Assembly: GCF_011395035.1 (NCBI RefSeq)
Contig: NZ_CP024768.1
Span: forward strand, 1,089,325-1,153,324
Source of the DNA: Pantoea cypripedii
GTDB lineage: Bacteria; Pseudomonadota; Gammaproteobacteria; Enterobacterales; Enterobacteriaceae
Length of the DNA stretch: 64,000 bases
Direction of reading: 5' to 3'
The notes under the pieces: generated by a model
Database searches by the model: none
What the model was told of the DNA's origin: nothing
What the model saw: only the letters and a program-made list of their open reading frames with translations
Made by a program: the position numbers and the translations under genes
Part shown: in pieces, positions 1 through 6,501 of the stretch
Layout of the letters: each line of letters starts with the position of its first letter
Position numbering within the stretch: position 1 is the stretch's first letter

Positions 1-101
1 TGTCGGCGCGACTGATATAAGTCCTAAAATCAGCATGAATTTTGTCCACTCCACCCAACATGGGTTTCTCTTAAGGTTCCTACACCATCCGGAGAAACCG
101 C

Positions 102-1180
102 ATGTTAAGCAGAGGGGACCATCTCATGATAAAGCAGATGCGCATTCATGGCGCACATATTATCGACATCGCTCATCACGTCGGATGTTCTGAACGCACG
201 GTCAGACGTCACCTTAAACAACAAAGTAAACCGGCAAGGCCAGACCGCCAGCCTATGAAGAAACTTAAACCCTTCATGCCTTACATCGATCAGCGGTTGA
301 GGGAGCATGTATGGAATGCCTCGGTGATCTTCCAGGAGATACGCCTCCTGGGGTACACCGGTTGCTGCTCCACACTGCGCTACTATATCCACCCGAAGCG
401 CGCAATGCGTCCCTCAAAACAGACCGTCCGCTTCGAGACCCTGCCAGGTGCTTCCACGTCTGGGCCACAGACAGTCAGGATGCGGAGCACACCTATGAGT
501 CGCTGGTGCGCGCCTTCTGCTACTTCGGCGGCGGCGTGAAAACTGTGCTGGTTGATAACCAGAAGGCGGCTGTGCTGAAGCACAGCCGCACTGGTGAAGT
601 GGTGTTCAATGACGGCTTCCTGCAGCTGGCAAAGCACTACGGTTTTACACCCCGGGCCTGCCGCCCCCGGCGGGCCCGGACCAAAGGCAAGGTTGAGCGC
701 ATGGTGAAGTACCTGAAGGAGAACTTCTTCGTGCGCTGGCAGCAGTTCGACAGCCTGGTCCACCTCAACCAGCTGATGCTGCAGTGGCTCGCTGAAGTCG
801 CCGATGCCCGACTGCTGCGCCGGTTCGGACAGACACCGACAGCACGCTTCGCACAGGAGAGGCCTCATCTGTCATCGCTACCCGCAGGCCACTTCGATAC
901 CAGCTACCACGACATCCGGCAGGCGGCGTGGGATGGATATATCGAAGTTCGCGGCAGCCGCTATAGCGTGCCGGAGGCCTGGTGCGGCAGGCCGGTGACC
1001 ATCCGCATTACGCTGGACGATGAGCTGCGGGTGTTCGGCGATGACGTGCTTATCGCCACGCACCAGCTCAGCGTCGGGCGGGTCTGGCAGACGGTGCCAG
1101 AACATCATAAGCCGCTGTGGGAACGTACCTGCCATGTTGAGCATCGACCGCTGGCGGACTATGAGGAGCTGCTGCGATGA
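102..1180 (+). pseudogene. istA: IS21 transposase IstA, internally deleted and frameshifted
   Basis: IstA is the DDE transposase of IS21-type elements. Two reading frames carry its parts. The first (102 to about 445) encodes the N-terminal helix-turn-helix (GCSERTVRRHLK) and ends in family-like VRFETLPG. The second, from about 440 to 1180, resumes with FHVWATDSQDAEHTYESL and continues through the catalytic core and C-terminal domain. The linker expected between them, which normally carries the first catalytic Asp in an HDWGE/VDWG-type motif, is absent. The frame also changes at the junction (about 438-445). I infer a deletion of roughly 30 codons plus a frame change, so the transposase should be inactive. 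The stop overlaps the istB start. Confidence 0.8.
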
Positions 1181-1950
1181 ACGTGCTTAACGAGTTGCTG
1201 CAGCGGCTGAAGCTGGAGCACCTGACGGACGCGGTGGACAACCTGCTGGAACAGTCAGTAAAGGAAGAACTGAACGCACGGGAGACTCTGACCCGGGTGC
1301 TGGCCCACGAGTGGAACGGCAGGCGGCATAAGGGGCTCGAATCGCGGCTGAAGTCGGCACGGCTGCCGTGGGTGAAGACGCTGGAGCAGTTCGACTTCAG
1401 CTTCCAGCCGGGTATAGACCAGAAGGTCATCCGTGAGCTGGCGGGTCTGGTGTTCGTTGAGCGTGACGAAAATGTCATCCTGCTGGGGCCACCCGGGGTC
1501 GGAAAAACGCACCTTGCCGTGGCGCTGGCAGTAAAAGCTGCCGACGCGGGTCATCGGGTACTGTTCATGCCGCTGGACAAGCTAATGGCGACGCTGGTGA
1601 AAGCACGTCAGGAAAACCGTCTGGAGCGTCAGCTGCAGCAGCTGAGCTACGTGCGGGTGCTGATACTGGATGAAATCGGGTACCTGCCGATGACGCGTGA
1701 CGAAGCGAACCTGTTCTTCCGTCTGCTGAACCGGCGTTACGAGAAAGCGAGCATCATCCTGACGTCCAACAAGAGCTTCACGGACTGGGGCGAGGTGTTC
1801 GGAGATCACGTACTGGCAACGGCGATCCTGGACAGGTTGCTGCATCACTCAACCACAGTGAACATCAAAGGGGAAAGTTACCGTCTTAAAGATAAACGTA
1901 AGGCTGGTGCAGTACCAAAACCGGCGGTGAAGGAAGAAGCCGAAGAATAG
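1177..1950 (+). CDS. istB: IS21 helper ATPase IstB
   Basis: This 257-residue AAA+ ATPase assists IstA in target-DNA remodelling during IS21-type transposition. The Walker A motif GPPGVGKTH lies at about 104-112 and Walker B VLILDEIGYL at about 161-170, followed by a sensor-like ILTSNKSF segment. The length is normal for IstB. The start ATG overlaps the istA stop as ATGA, the usual translationally coupled arrangement. The gene appears intact, but its partner istA is broken, so the element could move only if a functional IstA is supplied elsewhere. The C-terminus is Glu/Lys-rich and ends 4 nt short of the convergent ash stop codon. Confidence 0.92.
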   Translation: MNVLNELLQRLKLEHLTDAVDNLLEQSVKEELNARETLTRVLAHEWNGRRHKGLESRLKSARLPWVKTLEQFDFSFQPGIDQKVIRELAGLVFVERDENVILLGPPGVGKTHLAVALAVKAADAGHRVLFMPLDKLMATLVKARQENRLERQLQQLSYVRVLILDEIGYLPMTRDEANLFFRLLNRRYEKASIILTSNKSFTDWGEVFGDHVLATAILDRLLHHSTTVNIKGESYRLKDKRKAGAVPKPAVKEEAEE

Positions 1951-1953
1951 ATG

Positions 1954-2508
1954 CTAAAAAGCGGACACCGAAAATGGTGAAAACCGGGCAAAACGCGTGC
2001 TGAAAAACGGCCAGCCAGTCGTGGTGTTGACATGAAGAACATACATGAGCAGCTCTTTTACGAGGGACTGATCCAGCTCGACGATAGCGAATGCCAGGGC
2101 GCGACAGTGGTCGAGAACTTCTTCAGCAGAGAGTGGGGTAGAGTCATACATGGCGCACCCCCGGATGGGTACGGATGTATTGCGGGTACAGACAAGGAAG
2201 GGTAGTAGCCATATGGCCGCCTCAGTTGGGGTATGTGTAAAGCTACCACCAGAGACGCCAATCCCATTGGGTGGTAGCCCGAACAGGGTTGGCGTACCGG
2301 CCCCAACTGATTCCGGCCTTCCTTTCGGAAGCCCTGCCCGAGCCACCATTGACAACAGGTGTGCACAAGCCTTACCCAAATATACTCTGTGGGTATATTT
2401 GGGTATCGTTGGGGAATTCGGAACGCCAATTCCGGCTGCGGATTTTGCCGCAGCGTGCTGATTATACTGAAAAACGCCCGCCAGGGAAAAAGATGAATTC
2501 AGCATCAT
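1954..2508 (-). CDS. Ash-family prophage protein, 3' end probably altered by the IS
   Basis: The central segment (MVARAGLPKGRPESVGAG, then NGIGVSGG) resembles the Ash/Icd-like proteins encoded by P4-type satellite prophages, which are linked to host-division or phage-interaction effects. The segment after it (EAAIWLLPFLVCTRNTS, then YVLHVNTTTGW) also matches what I recall of chromosomal Ash relatives. The ATG at 2508 overlaps the alpA stop as ATGA, so this is the third gene of an int-alpA-ash operon. The stop at 1954 lies 4 nt from the istB stop. The last 10-20 codons therefore probably come from the IS end rather than the original gene. The function of this copy is unknown. Confidence 0.6.
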   Translation of the reverse strand: MMLNSSFSLAGVFQYNQHAAAKSAAGIGVPNSPTIPKYTHRVYLGKACAHLLSMVARAGLPKGRPESVGAGTPTLFGLPPNGIGVSGGSFTHTPTEAAIWLLPFLVCTRNTSVPIRGCAMYDSTPLSAEEVLDHCRALAFAIVELDQSLVKELLMYVLHVNTTTGWPFFSTRFARFSPFSVSAF

Positions 2509-2702
2509 TGCACCCCGTCACGTTGATTGATTTTATTAGCGATCCATTCGTCAATTTCGCTTTCAACCCAGGCGACAGAGCGGATACCCAGTTTTACCGA
2601 TTGAGGAAATTCGTTCCTGCTCATCAAGTTGTAAATCCATGCGCGTTTGAAACCGGTTTTAGCCATGACGTCTCTGAGGCGGATAAGAGTGTGTCTGCTC
2701 AT
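2505..2702 (-). CDS. AlpA-family transcriptional regulator
   Basis: A 65-residue protein starting MSRHTLIRLRDVMAKTGFK, the typical AlpA/excisionase-type winged-helix fold. It has a helix-turn-helix near residues 9-30 (VMAKTGFKRAWIYNLM) and a C-terminal WVESEIDEWI segment. AlpA proteins activate or accompany the integrase in P4-like satellite elements. The upstream-extended frame was rejected because the ATG at 2702 is preceded by GGGAG at a good distance and overlaps the integrase stop as ATGA. The gene also overlaps ash downstream by ATGA, so the three genes look translationally coupled. Confidence 0.85.
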   Translation of the reverse strand: MSRHTLIRLRDVMAKTGFKRAWIYNLMSRNEFPQSVKLGIRSVAWVESEIDEWIANKINQRDGVQ

Positions 2703-3583
2703 GATTTTTCTCCCTGAAGGCCGTATACACGTTCGACATAGCGGCCCCGGCCATCGCCGTGCCCTAAATCCATTGAGGTAAGCGCATTGGCTTCTTTGCG
2801 ACTGAAGCCCTGAGCCAGATAAAAACGAATGGCATCTTGTGCCCATGCGTAACGCAGGCTGTGAGGGGAATTAGACCCTGTCAGACCAATGCGGGTGGTT
2901 GCAGCGCGCCAGAAATTCATCGCTGTTTTCAGGCTGCTTTTATCGATAAGTTTGCCGTTACGTTGCCGGGCAACGCTCAGGGCATGGTTTACTGCGTTAC
3001 TGACCTCCTGATGATTTAAAATCCGTGTTTCTCGTGGCCTGCCTCCCTTGGTGCCGAAAACGATACTTAACCGTTCAGCACCCTGACTCAGTTGCTTCTG
3101 CCATGTTTTAAGGGAGGCAGAACACTGAACTGCTTCCTGCGACCGTAATCCCAGCAAACGCGACAGTTGCAAAGCCGCCGCTAATCCTTCATCGAGCCGT
3201 TCAGCCTTCTGAATAATTTGCTGATATTTTTCTGATGAAATGGCTAATTTCGTTCCAGCCCGACTGCATCCACCGAGACCTAATGCCCGGTTTGTCAGTC
3301 TTTCAGAGGACATCAGCTTTTCCCGTCCGGCCTGATGTAATACGGAACGCAATGCGGCCATTTCGTTTTGCAGGGTACGCGGAGCGATTCCCTGTGAACG
3401 GCGTGCGGCGATATAGCTTTCGATATGCCTGGCTTTCAGATACTTGACGCTGCGTACCTGAATATTGAGTGCCAGCAAATGGCGGCTAAACTGGTCGGCG
3501 ATCCGAATACGGTCATGCACCGTTTTATGACTGCCCCCGACCTGCTTCGCCAGTTGCTTCATTTCTCTTCCTGTCTGACTCAT
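2699..3583 (-). CDS. Tyrosine recombinase, integrase-domain protein
   Basis: A 294-residue site-specific recombinase. The N-terminal SAM-like core-binding region spans about 20-95. Catalytic residues are visible in the C-terminal half: Arg147 in LGLRSQEAV, His241-x2-Arg244 in SPHSLRYAW, His275 in DLGHGDGRG, and a nucleophile Tyr282 (RGRYV). This matches the Integrase_1-type domain with an N-terminal Phage_int_SAM_2-like region that is common on enterobacterial islands. It is the first gene of an int-alpA-ash operon. No tRNA gene or att duplication is visible beside it, so the integration site cannot be named here. Confidence 0.88.
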   Translation of the reverse strand: MSQTGREMKQLAKQVGGSHKTVHDRIRIADQFSRHLLALNIQVRSVKYLKARHIESYIAARRSQGIAPRTLQNEMAALRSVLHQAGREKLMSSERLTNRALGLGGCSRAGTKLAISSEKYQQIIQKAERLDEGLAAALQLSRLLGLRSQEAVQCSASLKTWQKQLSQGAERLSIVFGTKGGRPRETRILNHQEVSNAVNHALSVARQRNGKLIDKSSLKTAMNFWRAATTRIGLTGSNSPHSLRYAWAQDAIRFYLAQGFSRKEANALTSMDLGHGDGRGRYVERVYGLQGEKS

Positions 3584-4089
3584 CAGTTATTTTTCCTTTT
3601 AAAATTCAATACCGAATTGCTTCTCTGGCGCATGGCTAATAGCGGTAACAGCAATGCTGTTTCCGTGCTGAACGTTGCCTGTGCGCCAGAGTGGGTGCAG
3701 TTGAGGTATTGCGGGGTGTCAGTGATGCACTCGGTGCAACTGCCTGCGATTGCAGGTAATCCCCAGGCTTAAGCCTGCCTCGGCAACAATTCAGATCTCC
3801 TGTGAAAATGGATAGTTAGCGCGTAAAGCGCGGTGTCAGATTCAGTGCCCCGGATGTAAGGGGCAGAGGTAAACAACTGGCGGCGGGGTACGCTGTGGCG
3901 TCACTTTCATGCGTTAGCACGCAAAAAGTGACGCCACGTATTAACACGCAGCAGGGCAGGCGCATGCAGATGCCTGACGGCATTGCAAGGCGCAGCCAGC
4001 AGCGTTTAATACGCGCCAGAAAGTGATATGCAGATGGCAGGATGTAAGGAACAATCCTGATTGAGTATGAATACAGCTTTGTACGAGAC
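3584..4089. other. Integrase-upstream non-coding region
   Basis: About 500 nt without a convincing gene. The first part, directly upstream of the integrase start, presumably holds its promoter, though I cannot place boxes with confidence. The region contains the strong hairpin at 3895-3937 and a smaller GCGCG...CGCGC hairpin near 3819-3831. The 99-codon minus-strand frame across 3816-4115 has low-complexity, basic and Cys-rich content without family character, and I do not call it. Confidence 0.4.
3895..3937. repeat. Long inverted repeat (hairpin) on the island
   Basis: The arms GTGGCGTCACTTT (3895-3907) and AAAGTGACGCCAC (3925-3937) are perfectly complementary over 13 bp. The 17-nt loop contains a second small stem, GCGT-TAGC-ACGC. 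In the half-arms, GCGTCACTTT reads away from the loop on each side. It could be a protein-binding palindrome, a plasmid- or satellite-type origin element, or a folded RNA. There is no T-tract of the kind expected for a terminator. Confidence 0.7.
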
Positions 4090-4284
4090 CTACGGCTTAG
4101 AAGGCCGTTGGTCACGAAGAGTAGATTTAGTAATCAGCTCCCACACAATCATACGAATGTGATGCTTGCTGATATTCGAAACGCTCGGAATAAGCCGTTT
4201 GACGCGGTGTATTAGCTCCTGACCTTCATCACAATTGTGATCCCAATTCTCAAAGGTTAAAAAGGGGTTCCGCCACAAGGGCAT
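4090..4284 (-). CDS. Hypothetical protein, small
   Basis: A possible 64-residue protein beginning MPLWRNPFLTFENW. The translation has ordinary composition and a globular character, unlike the nearby shadow frames. AGAGG lies immediately before the ATG, which is closer than an ideal ribosome binding site. I recognise no family. It may be a remnant of a longer gene, because it sits between the integrase and other decayed island genes. A non-coding origin is equally possible. Confidence 0.3.
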   Translation of the reverse strand: MPLWRNPFLTFENWDHNCDEGQELIHRVKRLIPSVSNISKHHIRMIVWELITKSTLRDQRPSKP

Positions 4285-4314
4285 CCTCTTTCAGGCTACA
4301 AGGATATTTGACCA

Positions 4315-4381
4315 CCCAAAGGCGTTTCTCTCAGGTCATACGAAACATTGACTGGCACTCACCCGAAGGCGCTTCTCTCAG
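4315..4381. repeat. Pair of 20-bp imperfect direct repeats
   Basis: CCCAAAGGCGTTTCTCTCAG at 4315-4334 recurs at 4362-4381 with two changes (A to G, T to C), 47 bp start to start. They lie in a non-coding stretch (4285-4562) downstream of the GNAT-like gene. They could be iteron-like or regulatory binding sites, or traces of a duplication. No similar third copy was found within the next few hundred bases. Confidence 0.65.
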
Positions 4382-4562
4382 AGTGCAGAAGCATTGGATG
4401 GCTGTCGTAGACAGCGGGTTTTCGTGGTCAAATCTACGACAACGAGCTAGCAGGTTCAATAGTTTTTTCTATGCTGGGAGTGGTAAAGATATAATGGGAT
4501 AACAGAGTTAAGTGCGGAACAATGTAGAAATCACATTTCCTAAATATCCGTTATCCCCGGAG

Positions 4563-5216
4563 TTACCCATGCTTGTTTTCGGCTTTTTTGGCGGCAAGGA
4601 CTTGGTCGCTAAGATTTCTCCAGGTTGGAGTAAAGCCAAGTTTTGCAGGATCGGTTAAAGGCACGCTATCTGGATTACCCCAAATAGTATCTGCAACGGC
4701 CAGCATTGCTCGTATATCTGCCTGATAAACAAGTTTTTGACCCGCTACATCGGTTCTAAATTCGCACCGATCGCCAATTACAGTTAACGGAGTAATTTCC
4801 AGACTATTTTCTTTGGGAATACCAAACAGCCAAAGTAACATTCCATCTTCAGTTTGATGAGTGTCGCTGATTACAGCACCATAATGCTCAATGATAGCTT
4901 TATAAGTAGCAACAGTGATGCCTCCACCTTGATATTCAGGATCAACGTACGCGGATTCAACTTGAGGAATACGCGTGCCTAAATCAGACGGCGGCGTTAA
5001 TTCAAATGACAGAACATAACTGGCGATGTGATCACCTGATAGCTCATCTCTAACGTAGATAGATGCCATTTTATTTTGATAATCTTCCAGCAGCCCGTTA
5101 TAAATTTTTCCATCGCTACTGGTAATTCCAATCCATACAAAATGGCCGGAATCCATATCCACAGAATCCGGCCAGTACAAATTTTTTTCGTGTTGATCTA
5201 TCAGATTTGGTGACAT
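4563..5216 (-). CDS. GNAT-like acetyltransferase domain protein (phage/island type)
   Basis: A 217-residue protein. The central segment ESAYVDPEYQGGGITVATY followed by GAVISDTHQTEDGMLLW is typical of small phage-encoded GNAT N-acetyltransferases. The Q-x-GGG-I part corresponds to the acetyl-CoA pyrophosphate loop, and the VISD..QT segment to the following strand and helix. The substrate is unknown. The C-terminal 50 residues (LGFTPTWRNL, Lys-rich end) are not recognised. The 5' end overlaps the upstream hypothetical gene by 16 nt, so the pair is probably one transcription unit. Such pairs on islands can be toxin-antitoxin-like or modification systems, but nothing here proves that. Confidence 0.55.
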   Translation of the reverse strand: MSPNLIDQHEKNLYWPDSVDMDSGHFVWIGITSSDGKIYNGLLEDYQNKMASIYVRDELSGDHIASYVLSFELTPPSDLGTRIPQVESAYVDPEYQGGGITVATYKAIIEHYGAVISDTHQTEDGMLLWLFGIPKENSLEITPLTVIGDRCEFRTDVAGQKLVYQADIRAMLAVADTIWGNPDSVPLTDPAKLGFTPTWRNLSDQVLAAKKAENKHG

Positions 5217-5536
5217 TGACGAGCGAATCCATTCTTAGAAAGAAATTCTAATACACGTTGAGAAAAGTTCACTTCCAGATTTTTCAGATCCTGCCAAAGT
5301 GAGACTTGGCTAACTGGATGCGGTTTACCGTTTTTCTCGATAGTCAATTCAACTACAGGGTTAACCTTTCCGTAGACTGGGGTGTTTTCCCAGTCAGAAC
5401 GTAACACCATGAACAATGGGCGTTCTTTGCGATTTTTCATGCTTCTCACTTCAAAATCTCCCGTAATACCAGGCACAGAAAAGCTCCCGATACGCTCGGT
5501 TCTGTTTGAGATTGTGTGTGGCGAATGTGAAATCAT
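5201..5536 (-). CDS. Hypothetical protein, upstream partner of the GNAT-like gene
   Basis: A 111-residue protein with no recognised family. The core RPLFMVLRSDWENTPVYGKV and PVVELTIEKNGKPHPVSQV suggest a small beta-rich fold, and no membrane segment or signal peptide is seen. The first in-frame start is at 5536. A later Met at about residue 33 (MKNRKERPLF) may be the real start, since the preceding residues are low in character. Its stop lies 16 nt inside the next gene, implying translational coupling. The function is unknown. Confidence 0.5.
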   Translation of the reverse strand: MISHSPHTISNRTERIGSFSVPGITGDFEVRSMKNRKERPLFMVLRSDWENTPVYGKVNPVVELTIEKNGKPHPVSQVSLWQDLKNLEVNFSQRVLEFLSKNGFARQCHQI

Positions 5537-5878
5537 ATTCAGCCTCCATGACGTGAGATATATGTGGATAGTCTAATCGCTCACCAATTGTACGTCCATT
5601 TAGAGACAATTTTGCTTGATGCGGCTGACGTCCACTGAGATGTACAAATCTACACTTTTTCGCTTAAAAATCAAACGATCTTGCATGAGGTGTCGTTTTG
5701 ATGCTTCCCTTCATATCGCCAGCCCTTTTTACCACGGCTCACCGACATTAGTACGAAAACTTAATGTCAGAGATAAAAGATTTCTGGCAACACTTTATAC
5801 GTAAAAAGTATATATAAATCATATTGATGGGTGGGTATTGATGACAACATATTTCGTAGCTAAACATCCGCCATAAAG
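5537..5878. other. Intergenic region with no gene seen
   Basis: About 340 nt of AT-rich sequence between the divergent hypothetical gene and the toxin remnant. A 7-bp inverted repeat, GACATTA...TAATGTC (about 5748-5772), and the AT-rich stretch ACGTAAAAAGTATATATAAATC are the only visible structures. The latter could be a promoter for the rightward antitoxin transcript. Short frames here have no family character. Confidence 0.35.
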
Positions 5879-6082
5879 ATGCTTTTCATCGAAAGAAAAG
5901 ATGATATGTATAGCACCAGGTGCTATAGTAAAAACTGGCAGGACATAGCGAACGTTGATTCTCAAAAACTATCTGGATTCCGTGAATTGGCAAAGCATTA
6001 CGCTGCTCTCCCAGCTCAGAACATTGCAGCACACATGAAGATTAAAGAACTGGTGGAGATTTGCTATGACTGCAAAAACTAA
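5864..6082 (+). pseudogene. C-terminal remnant of a RelE/HigB-type toxin
   Basis: The open frame starts right after a TAA at 5861-5863. It encodes a segment whose pattern (YSKNWQDIANVD, then FRELAKHYAALP, then IKELVEICYDCKN) matches the C-terminal third of RelE/HigB-like mRNA interferases that pair with NadS/HigA antitoxins. The N-terminal catalytic part is absent and no ribosome binding site precedes the first Met at 5879. The end overlaps the antitoxin start by 17 nt, as in intact toxin-first operons. I infer a truncated, inactive toxin. Confidence 0.6.
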
Positions 6083-6389
6083 ATTCAAAAGCCCTGCATC
6101 TGAAGCTATCCATAGTGCAGCTGCCGGGATGTTTAAAGCCGGTGTGATCCCACAGGAAACCATGCGTAGCTTTGATGCAACCTGCATCGAAGAAGTGGAA
6201 GAGCTACAACCATCTGAAATAAAAAGATTACGTGAAAGACTCAACGTGAGTCAGCCGGTTTTTGCCCGTTATCTGAATACCAGCGTTTCGACAATTCAGA
6301 AATGGGAAACCGGGATGAAACGCCCGAGCGGGATGTCTTTGAAGCTACTCTCTGTTGTGCAAAAACATGGGTTGGAAGTGCTAATTTGA
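6066..6389 (+). CDS. HTH antitoxin, HigA/NadS family
   Basis: A 107-residue DNA-binding protein. The C-terminal Xre-type helix-turn-helix is clear: LRERLNVSQPVFARYLNTS followed by STIQKWETGMKRPSG at about 58-90. The N-terminal half (EAIHSAAAGMFKAGVI) is typical of antitoxins that follow a HigB/RelE toxin gene. It overlaps the toxin remnant by 17 nt in the toxin-first order. Because the toxin is truncated, this is an orphan antitoxin that may persist as an autoregulator or as protection against related toxins. The gene itself looks full length. Confidence 0.8.
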   Translation: MTAKTKFKSPASEAIHSAAAGMFKAGVIPQETMRSFDATCIEEVEELQPSEIKRLRERLNVSQPVFARYLNTSVSTIQKWETGMKRPSGMSLKLLSVVQKHGLEVLI

Positions 6390-6501
6390 GCAGGAAATTA
6401 CGAAAATATCATCAACTGAGAGGTCTAGAAATGCTGGCGAGGGTAAATAAGGACGATATGGGGTTCCAGAGAGGATTATTACACCCCCTCTGGTTTATTC
6501 T

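Larger units (their letters stand above)
1..1990 (+). mobile_element. IS21-family insertion sequence, ends not resolved
   Basis: The element is recognised from its two genes, a broken istA at 102-1180 and an intact istB at 1177-1950, in the standard IS21 order with an ATGA overlap. The boundaries are approximate. The sequence from position 1 may begin inside or just outside the left end. The right end must lie past 1950 and probably before about 2040, where the ash gene on the other strand regains family-like sequence. I found no convincing terminal inverted repeat pair or target duplication by eye. The left TTTTGTCCACT (45-53 area) and the right AGCGGACACC (1961-1970) are only loosely related. 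Confidence 0.6.

Noticed and set aside
1990..2060. CAGTCG...TGACA near the possible IS right end as terminal inverted repeat of position 1
   Set aside because: It aligns to the window start only with gaps, and the same bases encode a family-like segment of ash, so it is probably not the IS end.
3816..4115. 99-codon minus-strand open frame in the integrase-upstream region
   Set aside because: It covers the inverted repeat at 3895-3937, has no ribosome binding site and lacks protein-like periodicity or family signs.
4496..4557. GGGATAAC ... GTTATCCC inverted repeat downstream of the GNAT-like gene
   Set aside because: Arms are only 8 bp with a 46-nt spacer; such pairs arise by chance and no terminator tract follows.
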